Assembly: GCA_032622095.1 (NCBI GenBank)
Contig: CP136064.1
Span: forward strand, 125,973,605 to 126,037,604
Length of the DNA stretch: 64,000 nucleotides
Reading direction: 5' to 3'
DNA from: Siphonodentalium dalli
Taxonomy: Eukaryota; Mollusca; Scaphopoda; Gadilida; Siphonodentaliidae
Shown here: positions 54,701 through 64,000 of the stretch, piece after piece
Layout: each line of letters starts with the position of its first letter
Position numbering within the stretch: the first letter of the stretch is position 1
Program-made: the position numbers and the translations under genes
Notes under the pieces: generated by a model
What the model saw: only the letters and a program-made list of their open reading frames with translations
What the model was told of the DNA's origin: nothing
The model's database searches: none

Positions 54701-57700
54701 GGATTCTATGAAGTACACACACACACACACATATACGAAGTCTCAAAATATATAGTATAGAAGAGAAGATTAAGTTCTAAATAGTTTCTCTGGTCCTCAA
54801 TTGTAATCGCCACGTGTTCTTAATTTTCCTTTTGAAGCAGACTGGAGGGCAAAATGTTCATGTGCGTGATTTTTGGAATGTGAGCTGGGGTGTTGGGGTA
54901 TGTGGGTTATGTGAGTTTCTTGGGAGATAGTTTGAATGTTGTGTATATGTTTATCATTTTCTGAATGAGTCAGGACTCATGCACCATTCATTTTGAGGAA
55001 AATATATTAGTTGGTCCAGATAAAGTAGTTCATTCCTCAGGGAATTTGTTTTTTCAAAGTGATGCGGGAGGCAGGTACAGTAGTGCCCTAGATGGTCGGC
55101 TCCTTGACCGCGGCGGGGATGTGGGTGGTTTTCGGGATTTGGTTGGAGGTGTGGCTTGTTGCCATTCGTTCAGGTCATAGATATAAAGACGTGGATAAGG
55201 CATTCCTTGAGGAATAAACTATTTTGTTTATCTGGTATTATATATTTATAGAGGTTGAATTTCTTTCATGACTAATTGTCTAAAAGCCAATGCTTGATAC
55301 CAGAAATACATGTAAATTGTGGTGACGGTACTGGAGTATACCATGACATGTTGACAAGTTTTATTTTTAAAATGTAATTGGGACAAAGTCAGCTGTGATG
55401 TAAGTAATAGCAATATTATTTAAAAATATATTGTTGTTATCAAATCTAAAGACATTAGAAAATACACATTTTCACAGCATGTAAGTCAAGACTGGAATGC
55501 CATCCCAGATGACATAGTAGATGTTAAAACCATTCTCCATTTCAAGGAGAAGCTGGACTTACATTTCCGAGATATATTGTTTGAGTCCGATCTTTGGGAC
55601 CAATGCCACGAAAGATAGAGAAATTTAACTGACACTCAGTGCGATCCTGAAGTTATATAAGATCATGGCAACATTACAAGTACATTGGAACCCGAAGGTC
55701 GGACTCGGGCCGTATGTCTTGGAAATGTAAGTCCAATTTCTCCAGTATATTTGATGTATGGCAGATATTTAAGGTGGCTGGCAGCCTTATAAGGTACAAA
55801 ATGATTTATTTTGATTTTCTAAATTTTGAATCATCTGCTATCAATATACTGTGCAAATCTGGGCAAAGCGCTCATCTGAACACTTCATATATCTGAACAC
55901 TGTACTCGTCTGAACACTGTGCTCGTTTGAACACTGTGCTTGTCTGAACACTACAGATATATGAACGCTGCGCTTTTCTGAACAATGCTTGTTTGAACAT
56001 TGCAGTTATATGAACCATGCGCTCGTCTGAACGCTGCCATTGAATGCCTTGACCAGTGATCATGTATTTGGAAATACAGTCATTTGAATATAGTCACATT
56101 GTTAATGTCATAAAATAGATATCCATTGAAAATAATAAAAATTTCGTGATTCGAGTGAATGTTCGTGCGTCACCGTGTTTGTCAACTTTAAAATTTGAAA
56201 TTAAAAAAAAAAAAAAAAAAAAAATTTCTTACACTGAAAATCTTGTTTGTTGAGCAAAATCTCTACTCAACACGTTGAGTGATAATTTGTTGAGCGGCTT
56301 GTATTCAACGGTTGAGTAACGAGTACCCAACAATGACAAACCATGATATCTGATTCGCGGATTTAGTCAACACGTTGAGTAAAAGTTATAGGAACAATAA
56401 CTATTTAAACACATATAATTGAGGTCACTTCGAGATGGTTAATCTACGTTTCAATACATTATTTTTGGATCTATAAATACAACATTGAGATGGGAGGAGA
56501 TGGCCGATGAGTATGTCGGAACTTCATAAGTTCATCGCCTCATTAAAGAGTAAACATTTTGAGGTCGGGGTTTCATGGCCACCACAAGCAATCCCGACGT
56601 ATGAACTATATGAATCAAATGTATCACAAAATAGGTGTCGCGTAATCGAGTAAACCAGAACGTTGTTGTCTGTAGACGTTAACATGAAGCTGTTCTGGTG
56701 CTTTTACGAGTAAACACATGGCACGTATCCATAGATATGAAACCCGCAAAAAGGATATCTGTCTTCAAAGCATGTTGATAAAAAGTGATTTTCGTGCAGT
56801 TTCTTTACAATTTCTTTATGGATTGAATTACAACGGAGATAAACGTACCCTGTTCCGGTGGATATTCAGGGATTCGCCCCATCGCACAGTTTTTGAACTC
56901 GCCGACAAGATGGCTCGTTCACATACTATTTTCACGCTAGAATCTCCGAATATCTGACTCAACAGATTATTTTTTATCTCCTAAATGTAAAACATAACAC
57001 AAACAAAAGGTAACGAGACACAACGTTCTGTTAAATGTACCCAATCCGATTCGATGGTCCTCATATAATCATGTTCCAACATCATTTTTAGAAATGCCGC
57101 TTCAGTTATCAGAATCGGTTGATTGTCCAAAAATAATGCTAACCACTGTCAACTATAGTATAAATGAAATTTCCCGAAACGTGTTATTTATCAACATGTT
57201 GTTCGACGAAATTTGGCATTATTATCAACACAAAGCTTCTTTATTTTAGAGTTACACATCTTCATCCGCAATTTGTTCCGAGACCGTCGGATCGTCGACT
57301 TTTTACTAGGCCACTAATAAGTCTCGATGGTGAAAAATAATATATTTCAAAAATCGATATCGAATAACTCTGAGCTTTGATAGGTGGGTTCTTCGACTCG
57401 AATCAAATATTTTTTACCCCACAATCCAAATGAATAGTAATCGGACGATGCGTCTTTAAATACATGCATAAAACCAATATTACATGGGTTAAAATGTACT
57501 GAATTTTAGTGGTTTCCAACATCGCTTGGATTCAAATTCATCACAAGCAAACGGTAGGTTGTTAACACCCTTATTCTACGGACTACTTCCATAGCATATA
57601 CATATTAAATTCAAATATTGAGTATCGAGCAGTTATTGTGGCATGTGGGAAAAAATTGTTCACTTAAGAAATTAATGCAATGAAATTAATTCTATATTTG

Positions 57701-60700
57701 TTATCCGACTGATGCTAACGAACTAATAAATATTTCACGTACAATGTCAAACAAAACAAGCACTGGCTACACTGTTTTTCATTGAAAACGATGAAGCTTA
57801 TGCATGATGCATCTAGTCTCGGGGCAAATGCCACATATGATAAACCTTTGCCTTAGTCAGAGAATATTTCCTGACGAATTGAAAATAGCTAAAATTATTC
57901 CAGTATACAAATCTGGCGATAGAAATAGTCTAAAAAATTACAGACCAATTTTACTTCGCCATGTTCTATAAACCTGTTGAAAAAGTAGTATGCAAAAGAT
58001 TATTAAACGATGTCGGAAATAAAGAAATATTATATGCACACCGATATGGTTTTCGAAAGAAAAGATCTACAACACAACCTATTATGAGACTAATGAATGA
58101 CATACGAATTGGCAATGATAAAAAGACTAAATATAGTACATTAGCGATCTTCTTAGACTTTTCGAAAGCTTTCGACACGGTTGGCCACTACATCTTATTG
58201 AAGAAGTTAGAACATTATGGAATAAGAGGAATTGCGACTGCCTATTTCCAAAGCTATACCTTGAAAATATGAGACAATTTGTACAGTTCTCTAAGAAAAA
58301 GCTCAACGCCTTCGAGAATAAAAACTGGAGTGCCCCAGGGCTCAATAATCGGACCGATTTTATTTTTACTCTATGTAAATCACATGCCAAATTCCACATC
58401 TGAGAAAATATTAGCGTTTACTGACGATACAACACTTTACCTGTCTGCATGATAAAAACATAACTAAATTGAATCAGAGATCTAATTCATAATTGAAGTT
58501 AATCCATGGCCGGTGCATAGCCAATAAGTTAATATTAAATGCTTCTAAAACGAAATACATGCTTTTCAAGACGATGAAAAATAATCATAATAATTGTCGA
58601 TGCTTAAAGGGGTACTGTACACTAAGATAGGCGATTTTTTGATTTACTCCCATTGAAATAACTTTCAAGTTAGATTGTGTTCGTGTTATATGAGTTTCGT
58701 ATAAACCTAATTTAGCGAAGAAAATATTGATCTTGGAAACAAAAATATTACGATTTCAAACTACGCGCCATGTTTTTGACCTTCACCGGAGAAGACGCAG
58801 ATCGCAGGAAGCACCGGAAGTTCATTGCTCACAGCTCGATTGATGCATTCAATCTCTTCCATCGAACAATCTCACTCCCTTTACAATACTTGACGCTTTA
58901 TGACTCTTGTTTCTTTCTCACCGAATCGGTTACAAATGCCTTCTTTTGCAGGTAACATGTTTTGTTTGCAACTCAATAATGTTCGCGAATGGCCGTCGAT
59001 AAAAGACACGCAACATATGCGATTTCAAGAACGGTAACTCGTAATGGCATAATTCTCCATTTTATGACTCCAGCCATAAATGAATTTATATTAAATAATT
59101 CAATTTTACTTTTACGATAGCCTGTTAACCGGAACGTTTTCAGTAGACATCGTCGACTCAAATTAGTTATTTTATAATATAATATTCATATTAGATCGCT
59201 ATTGTCACTGGGAATTTATTGAAATTGGGGTACAGTACCCCTTTAATTCTGAATGGAAAAACAATCGAAAGCGTGACTGGCACATCTGAAAATGTGACCT
59301 TTACATTCTTGAGCATAGTCCTAGACGAGCCTTTGACTTTGAAAGAACACATAAACTATGTTTGTTCCAAACTCAGAAAAACCCATAAATAGAGTAAAAC
59401 ACTTTCTACCCCGATTAGCACTAAGAAATATATATCTCTCACTCATACAGAGTCACCTGGTATATGGCATCGCGGCTTGGGGAAATTCAACTTATGCAAG
59501 CATACGAGTACAAAAGAGAGCAATTAGAATTATTGAAGGCACCACATATAATTCTCTCACCGACCCATTGTTTATTGCAAGCTGTGCCCTTAAATTGGAG
59601 AAAATGTGGACAGACGGACATACGTGCGGACAGACTTTTAACTTTCTGATTAAAATCATACTCAGACTCTTCAGTACCTGAAAAATTGTATACACATACA
59701 AACACATTCATGCTTGTACGTGTACCAACCTATTCCAGAACCATGTGACGTAGTCTTGGTCGATCTAGAAAATCATCACAAAGTAATATCAGCGAATGGT
59801 TTACCAGATGTATTGAGCTTCGATGTCTCATCCGAGTTCGATTACGTCCGTCTGCGACTAACAAAGACTGCTCATTTGGCCAAAATCGTTCCCGTACACG
59901 TCGTCGATGGTCCAGATTTCATAAGACAGGATATCAAAGGACTGGTAAGTGCAACGGGGGTAATATTACGTGGTATACCTCAAAGCAATACTTGTTCAAT
60001 GATGATAGACCACCGAATTTCGATCCGATATCATTTGTCAACTTCTAAGAAAATTACAAATAATTATTTTCATATGGCAAAATTGAATTTTCCTGCCACC
60101 ATCATAACAATCATTATTATATGATCATAAGTTTATTTCCCTAATTCCTATGTTAAAACGTAACGAAAAAATCTAGATATCTAACGACGTTCACCGCATT
60201 AATGAAACAACGTGTTATTAACAGTTCTGAGTGACGTCAGATATTCAGGGGTTAACATAATTTATTATCAGACATGACGATAAATAAGGTTTTCCCATCG
60301 ACGTTCAACGTAGTGCAACGTGTTGTCCAATCAAAGAGCGTTTCATATAATAAAACAGTTATCGCATTGTTTCTTGGTTGACACGATGAATTGTCAGCCC
60401 TTTGAGTCAATATTCACCTCGGCCTATACGGCTTTGGTGAATATTGATTTCCTCGGGTTGACAATTCCTCGTGACAACGAAGACACACTGCGATAATTGT
60501 ACAATGTTTCATACAGACCATCATCTTTGATCCGATCTTATTTGGCAACCTATACAATTTGTCAAAATACATTTTTATTTGGCAAAAGTATATTTTGGGC
60601 CATATTGGACCAACTTTCCCTCCTCGTTGACATTCAAATGACCGATATTATCACATCGTCTATAATAATGTTGCAGCGATGCATTTTTATATGACGGAAG

Positions 60701-63690
60701 TAGTTTTCTTCCGAATGTTGTCAACTAGTCATCGATGGTTATAGCAGGTAATAAATTTAGACATTTAAGGTGATGGGTAATTCTTAAATTCCCAAAATTT
60801 AATTTATTTACCAGCGAGTGGGATATTCAGATTTTTCCTTAATATTTTACATTTTGAACAGTTTGATTACAGTTGTATCAGCTACGAATCCAGATGTTAA
60901 ATTGATCTGCCATTTATATGCCCAGTATTGAATAGATGTATATCGGTTTCTTGTATGTTATTTGTATATCAATAATTGCATGGTCTATCTTATCTTTTGG
61001 TTGTAGTATCGTTGCGATTTTCATGATCAATCAATATTTGTTAACAAAGAAATGTGTTTCTCCGTTATTTTGTACTGTTTATTATCCACTTGTTCGTTAA
61101 TTGTAATTTCATACCCCGTGAGTGGTCGTCGATTTTAAATAAATCAATCAAAACACTGATCAAAAGCGGAATTTACAAAATATGTCCAGTGAATTAGGTC
61201 TGAAGGCTTGGCCCAGACCTAATTTACTGGACACATTTTGTAAATTCCGCTACAAACTGGGAACGAGTTGTAGGTTCTTTTTATTACATGATCCGAAACC
61301 TCGATAAAACATACTTAAGTCAACAAATGGCACGTGAAACACCGGCTTCTATAAGGCCTGCGACGACGTTACACGTAACTATATATGCGTTGTTTACCCG
61401 CGTAAAGAAATAGTCCCAAATAAAGAAAAACTCTTTGACGTATTTAATGGCGTATATTTAATGAAATAACTTTTCAAACTCTTCATTCATTAGACTTTGT
61501 TGGACATATATTGGAAGCCATAGTATTTTGAGATGTAGAGTGTGGTATAAAGTAAACAGACGATAAACCGGAAGTTTTGTTAATTCCGCTATAATCCTGG
61601 GACGAGTTGTATATAGATTCTATTTATTACATGATCCAAAACTGCGACAAAACATACTTAAATTAACAAATTGGACGTTTCACATAACTATGCGTTGTTT
61701 GCCCGCGTACAGAAATAGTCCCAGATAAATAAAGACTCCTTAGCGTATTTAATATATTTAATAACATAACTTTTCAAACTCTTCATTCATTAAGAGTTAG
61801 TTGAAAACATATTGGAAGCGATAGTATTTTGAGACGTAGCGTACGGAATGTATACAGACGACAAACCGGAAGTCAAAGGTCACACAATATAATATAATAT
61901 AATATAATATAATATAATATAATATAATATCCGCAGACCAGATTCAATTGTACATGTAAGCATGAAATGTCAAAAATAGAGATTTCATGTAAATAAGGAT
62001 AGAAAGACAGTGAAAGTTAACACAAGTCATACTATAGTAATCGGCTATGTTCAATTGGTGCCCATTAGATTAGCTCATTACGTTATTTTTAAATGATATA
62101 TGTACAAATTAATTGAACACGGTATGACCAGACTGGTGAAACGTCCAGAGAGAATGACATCAATATCAATAAGTAGAATCGTAATATTTAGTTACCAGGG
62201 TTCTTTTGTAATGAATAACTGTAACAGTTTTTATTTTTGCAATCGACAACGTATATTTGGATATGATTTGATGTGATACAGTTTTCTTGACCATATAGCT
62301 CAATTGAATTCCAAATGTCTGGGAAAGGGTGTTTTAGGAGACATGCAGAAAAGGATGAATTATGTGTTATCAGTCGTATATCATTCACATCTCTCTTATT
62401 TTTCGTGGGAGAATAAGAGTAGCACGTTTGAAATGATTTCTAGTCCAGTCATAAATAAAAACAAGCCGCATTAACTCTGAATATGTCATTGAGGTTCAAT
62501 GTTCCTTCTTGTTTGAACAGGGGTTTGGTATGGGATCTATAACCGGCATTGCAAAAAATACGTATTGCCCCTTTCTGCTGTTTTAACAGTGAGTCGGAGG
62601 ATGCGTGTCCCCAAATATGTATACCATATATTAAGCGACTATGTACAAGAGCATAATACAGAGTTTTTGTGCAATTTTCGGAAGAATTCGCTTAACTTTG
62701 TTCAGGAGGTAGAGTGTGTGACATAGTTTCTTATGGACCTTATCAATATGGTATCTAAATGTAAGGTTTTCATCGATTGAAATGCCCAAAAAATTCAGTC
62801 AAGTTTGCTGCATATTATTTCCAACTAGAGTTAGTGCTTTCCCATTTAGCATAACATTGAAGTTTCTTCACTTTGATTCATTGTTTTAGGATGCATCAAA
62901 ATAAATCAACTTTTGGATACATTTATTATAATATATACGTCACATGTCTTCATTGTTATTGTGCAAATAAAATCATATCATACTTACAGGAGAAATACGC
63001 TGTTTACCAGGACCAAGACCACGGGGCTTCAATCGTTGTTTATCAAAACGACGAAAATGAACTTCAGATAATGGTAAATATACATCATCTCAGAGTTTCT
63101 TGACAGGTATAGTGTCCGAAAGTCAACTTCCACTCAAATCTTATTAAGCACCCTCTTTCAGAACGGGACCGAAATTCCCAACTCTAGGATAACCTATTTG
63201 CCCTATTTGGTTGGAATTTTCAAACTGCTACTTTAAGATATTCATTTGAACCTTATTTTCCAACTCACTCCGAAACAAAATCACACAAAAATGTGGTCAA
63301 AGAATTACACAGTGCACATTTGGTAGGGCCTATAATGGTTGGAATGAAATTTCCAACTGTATAAACTTTTGATAAATGTTTAGGGACTGAGCCATTCACC
63401 ACCATTGCCAATCCCTGGTGATAGATCCGATCGCCCTCGACAACTGGTTCTAATGTTATTTCAGAAAGGACATTATTGGAAGGATGGTCACCAATATTAC
63501 ATACAACCGCTAGAACCCACCAGAAATAAAAGAAGTGCAGTCGACCTTGTGAAGATATTGTCTGGAGTCGCAGATGCGATTCACGCTAGAAAATCTGGAG
63601 TCGCAGAAGAGACTCACGCTAGAAAATCAACCCATGCTGTGAGAAGGATGAACACTCACATCAAATTTGAACATGATATGATTGATATTG
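50322..63690 (+). CDS. Secreted M12B (ADAM/ADAMTS-like) metalloproteinase, propeptide region, 3'-partial
   Basis: Four exons (50322-50406, 59739-59944, 62990-63073, 63465-63690) join in phase (1, 0, 0, 1) to 200 residues and continue past the right edge. Residues 1-16 ([16 protein letters not shown]) are a typical signal peptide. The next part, with [36 protein letters not shown] and [18 protein letters not shown], reads like the M12B propeptide pattern: a strand pair with hydrophobic-R-L, a Y-D-GA region, then G-x-F/Y-x-DG-x-Y-x-I-x-P. The propeptide would keep the enzyme latent during secretion; NKR near residue 147 and later basic pairs could be processing sites. The zinc motif HExxHxxGxxHD is not in the window, so catalysis is unproven. 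Introns hold LINE and hairpin debris. Alternative: another secreted protein with a related prodomain. Confidence 0.62.
50410..50698 (+). other. Intron 1 of the metalloproteinase-like gene: no recognised feature
   Basis: No repeat or exon is visible before the tandem duplication that starts at 50700. Confidence 0.45.
50700..51341 (+). repeat. Near-identical 321-bp tandem duplication
   Basis: Copies 50700-51020 and 51021-51341 differ at a single visible base (GCGACCGG against GCGATCGG). A third, diverged partial copy follows at about 51447-51660, beginning GACAACTCATACTATATGG. The pattern suggests an old duplication followed by a very recent one, or an assembly duplication. Confidence 0.93.
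51447..51660 (+). repeat. Diverged third copy of the 321-bp repeat
   Basis: It shares the blocks ACAACTCATACTATATGG, TATAAATCGTC, GCTGTAATTTCGCTATAT and GCGACATTTTGAAT with the upstream pair, with many substitutions. Confidence 0.85.
51673..51759. repeat. (TC)n microsatellite, 87 bases
   Basis: An uninterrupted TC tract, with impure TC/TTC continuing to about 51800. It explains the Ser-Leu and Glu-Arg repetitive open frames on both strands. Confidence 0.95.
51801..52401 (+). other. Intron 1 of the metalloproteinase-like gene: small inverted repeat only
   Basis: CTCAATGGGAAGTAA (about 52147) pairs with TTTCTTCCCATTGAG (about 52212). Otherwise no recognised feature. Confidence 0.5.
52402..53269 (+). 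repeat. Exact 138-bp direct repeat, 730 bp apart
   Basis: 52402-52539 and 53132-53269 are identical base for base as read. The unit is GC-rich for the region and repeats CGCCAGCC-like phrases, which also occur just outside both copies. The spacer encodes nothing recognised. The identity implies recent duplication or gene conversion, or an active element end. Confidence 0.92.
53491..53560. repeat. Perfect-type palindrome, 35-bp arms, no loop
   Basis: The arms meet at GGATATATCC. One mismatch was seen (GGG against GCC). A further ACGGATATAT copy follows at about 53562. It can extrude as a cruciform. Confidence 0.9.
53570..55020 (+). other. Intron 1: interspersed repeat fragments, no gene
   Basis: GTGAAATCTCTCT (53901 and 54005) and TTTGAGCTCAAT (54187, 54247, 54675) recur. 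TAGTACTAGCAGGTTAGCCC (53646) resembles CTAGCGGATGTACCCGGC at 36763. These look like fragments of one or two repeat families. No coding exon. Confidence 0.5.
55026..55221. mobile_element. Small TIR-bounded segment enclosing the hypermutated hairpin arm
   Basis: TAGTTCATTCCTCAGGGAAT (55026-55045) and, complemented, TAGTTTATTCCTCAAGGAAT (55202-55221) match at 18 of 20 positions. The segment between them contains the A-to-G-changed mariner-like arm. Whether this is one element or a chance arrangement is unresolved. Confidence 0.5.
55078..55175 (+). mobile_element. Half copy of the mariner-like hairpin MITE with A-to-G hypermutation (copy F)
   Basis: Aligned by eye to copies B-E, this single left arm (CAGTAGTGCCCTAGATGGTC to GCCATTCGTTC) shows about 20 A-to-G changes. 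There is one T-to-A, one C-to-T also found in copy E, one T deletion and no T-to-C. Examples: ATAATCGACTCC reads ATGGTCGGCTCC, and ACCACAGC reads ACCGCGGC. Sister copies differ by mixed substitutions. The right arm is missing. Confidence 0.85.
55222..55870 (+). other. Intron 1: possible LINE debris, no gene
   Basis: AGTCAAGACTGGAATGCCAT to TTCAAGGAGAAGCTGGACTT (55484-55560) on the + strand reads like the W-N-x-LP...F-K-x-x-L-D tail of a CR1/Jockey-type LINE, followed by a short inverted echo at 55714-55750 (GGAAATGTAAGTCCAATTTC). Too short to assign firmly. Confidence 0.35.
55876..56037 (+). repeat. Degenerate 16-bp minisatellite (CTGAACACTGTGCTCG)
   Basis: Roughly ten tandem units of 14-17 bases vary around TGAACACTGTGCTCGTC. 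Some end in ATATAT in place of GCTCGT. Confidence 0.85.
56040..57840 (+). other. Intron 1: interspersed repeats, no gene
   Basis: Includes a poly-A run near 56203-56223, a phrase around TCAACACGTTGAGT (56266, 56367) and, at 57170-57430, the inverted partner of the 34150 repeat. No exon is supported. Confidence 0.45.
57170..57430 (-). repeat. Interspersed repeat, inverted partner of 34150-34470
   Basis: Complemented blocks shared with 34150-34470 include TTATCAACACAAAG, TAGAGTTACACATCTTCATC and GGTGGGTTCTTCGACTC. Confidence 0.6.
57843..59690 (+). pseudogene. CR1/Jockey-like LINE reverse transcriptase, degenerate and interrupted
   Basis: Reading across frames, conserved pieces occur in order: [20 protein letters not shown] then NYRPI (57880-57955), [26 protein letters not shown] (motif A, 58150-58187), [15 protein letters not shown] (motif B, 58323-58367), [10 protein letters not shown] (motif C with TDD in place of ADD, about 58415-58445), then after a 635-bp insertion [35 protein letters not shown] and [11 protein letters not shown] (59420-59535). 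Several stops and frameshifts break it. Its end abuts exon 2 of the host gene by about 50 bases. No endonuclease domain is seen. Confidence 0.85.
58608..59242. mobile_element. TTAA-flanked piggyBac-like element nested in the LINE
   Basis: TTAA at 58604-58607 and 59243-59246 flank ends AGGGGTACTGTAC and its exact complement. The 635-bp interior has no transposase frame. It separates the LINE's RT catalytic part from its C-terminal part, so it inserted after the LINE. Confidence 0.87.
59739..59944 (+). CDS. Metalloproteinase-like exon 2
   Basis: Acceptor CCTATTCCAG and donor GTAAGT bound a 206-bp exon. It encodes [33 protein letters not shown] and [18 protein letters not shown]. The VRLRLTKT block followed by a hydrophobic strand and a D-G turn is typical of M12B propeptides. 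The phase fits exon 1 exactly. Alternative upstream acceptors lead to stops. Confidence 0.68.
60359..60497. repeat. Hairpin, about 65-bp arms
   Basis: Arms from TTATCGCATTGTTTCTTGGT to GAATATTCACC-type sequence, complemented on the right and ending ACTGCGATAA. The loop is centred near 60425. A foldback MITE is likely. Confidence 0.8.
61165..61251. repeat. Hairpin, 38-bp arms
   Basis: AGCGGAATTTACAAAATATG (61165) pairs with CACATTTTGTAAATTCCGCT ending at 61251. The loop is about 11 bases. Its right arm is also the start of the following tandem repeat. Confidence 0.88.
61245..61880 (+). repeat. Two diverged tandem copies of about 320 bp
   Basis: Copies begin TTCCGCTACAAACTGGGA (61245) and TTCCGCTATAATCCTGGGA (61585). 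They share TTATTACATGATCC, ATGCGTTGTTT, AGAAATAGTCCCA, CTTTTCAAACTCTTCATTCA and ATAGTATTTTGAGA, and end at AAACCGGAAGT. Divergence is substantial, so the duplication is old. Confidence 0.85.
61885..61930. repeat. (AATAT)n microsatellite
   Basis: About nine perfect pentanucleotide copies immediately after the second tandem copy. Confidence 0.93.
62188..62830 (-). pseudogene. CR1/Jockey-like LINE C-terminal fragment
   Basis: On the minus strand the order is [31 protein letters not shown], a degraded YG-x-x-x-WG region, and then [20 protein letters not shown] near the end. These are the post-RT landmarks of this LINE group (FLGI-x-L-D, the K-x-x-L-P block, and a terminal IWN-S). Stops interrupt it. 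It belongs to a group similar to the LINE at 57843 but inserted in the opposite orientation. Confidence 0.75.
62990..63073 (+). CDS. Metalloproteinase-like exon 3
   Basis: Acceptor ATACTTACAG and donor GTAAAT bound an 84-bp phase 0-0 exon of 28 codons. It encodes [20 protein letters not shown] and a short acidic tail ending in methionine. The YQD-x-x-x-GA pattern fits the middle of the M12B propeptide. Confidence 0.65.
63074..63464 (+). other. Intron 3 of the metalloproteinase-like gene
   Basis: A short unique intron with no repeat recognised; it ends TGTTATTTCAG. Confidence 0.6.
63465..63690 (+). CDS. Metalloproteinase-like exon 4 with an 11-residue tandem duplication
   Basis: The 226-bp exon encodes [18 protein letters not shown], a basic NKR, then two tandem copies of an 11-residue unit: [11 protein letters not shown] (63561-63593) and [11 protein letters not shown] (63594-63626). 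Their DNA differs at three of 33 positions. It ends FEHDMIDI plus one base before the donor GTATGT. In M12B proteins this is the stretch between the propeptide core and its C-terminal processing region. Confidence 0.68.
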
Positions 63691-64000
63691 GTATGTCTAG
63701 CTTTATCCCTAGCATTTGGCAGAATATATAGGTTACCTTCACATACTGCATGGAATTGCGATATTCCTCTCGTTTTAAAAGGGAAACTGTACCTAAATCC
63801 AGCTAGTTATGGGGCCACCATATCTTACTCTATTCAATAGAAAATATGCAACAAATGAATGAATTTGAGTCAGGGTGAGTGAAAAATACACTAATTAATG
63901 TACTCTATGAACGATGTGAAACAACATGGTAATCAAAATGGCTTAAGTATTTTACTCCTTTTCGTTATAATTATCAGGTTATTCTTTGTTATTTAATTCT
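63691..64000 (+). other. Intron 4 start and window edge
   Basis: Intronic sequence after the donor at 63691. No further exon is visible before the window ends. Confidence 0.55.

Larger units (their letters stand above)
59945..62187 (+). other. Intron 2 of the metalloproteinase-like gene: hairpins and tandem repeats
   Basis: Holds the hairpins at 60359 and 61165, the diverged tandem repeat at 61245 and the AATAT microsatellite, listed separately. 60500-61140 and 61931-62187 show nothing else recognisable. Confidence 0.5.

Noticed and set aside
59358-59681. A separate small gene of 107 codons
   Set aside because: The frame matches the C-terminal part of the degenerate LINE that starts at 57843.
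1-64000. tRNA, rRNA, LTR-retrotransposon or virus-derived genes
   Set aside because: No A/B-box pair with a cloverleaf, no rRNA-like conserved block, and no LTR pair or gag/pol/env-like frame was found by eye. Short or decayed copies could have been missed.

Overview
This is an animal nuclear genome window, AT-rich and intron-rich, most likely from a mollusc or a related lophotrochozoan. Support for that is the canonical GT-AG spliced genes, very long repeat-filled introns, and dispersed ACATGTA-rich and (GTCC)n-bearing elements of a kind familiar from bivalve and gastropod genomes. The exact taxon cannot be fixed from the sequence alone.

Two protein-coding genes can be supported, both on the + strand. 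The first, 680-24704, is a complete five-exon SPRYD7 orthologue. Its exons are 680-791, 14597-14713, 19449-19609, 22077-22179 and 24607-24704; they join in consistent phase into 196 codons and are followed by an AATAAA signal at 24962. The second begins at 50322 and runs off the right edge. Its exons 50322-50406, 59739-59944, 62990-63073 and 63465-63690 encode a signal peptide and a segment that reads like an M12B (ADAM/ADAMTS-type) metalloproteinase propeptide; the catalytic domain would lie beyond the window.

Almost everything else is mobile DNA. Many elements can be delimited to the base by their target-site duplications (TSDs). There are four Mutator-like foldback elements whose terminal inverted repeats (TIRs) are built from tandem copies of a short motif private to each element (2896-3284, 3343-4065, 7516-8001, 25246-26642); the last still holds MULE transposase remnants. 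There are five Tc1/mariner-like hairpin MITEs with TA duplications and a sixth, half-length copy at 55078-55175 in which nearly every difference is A-to-G. There are three TTAA-flanked piggyBac-like elements, a Harbinger-like MITE with a TTA duplication, and an 881-bp hAT element nested inside a relic hAT transposase. There is also a 5'-truncated L1-like LINE with a 15-bp duplication, a CR1/Jockey-like LINE split by a TTAA element, a second LINE tail, and a degenerate Penelope-like GIY-YIG fragment.

Layout: 1-679 5' flank; 680-24990 SPRYD7 with its introns; 25246-26642 MULE; 26.7-50.2 kb intergenic, repeats only; 50.3 kb to the end, the metalloproteinase-like gene with LINE- and hairpin-filled introns. 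The best candidates for something new are the private-iteron TIR elements, which share outer ends but not iterons, and the A-to-G hypermutated hairpin copy, which looks like a genomic record of double-stranded RNA editing.
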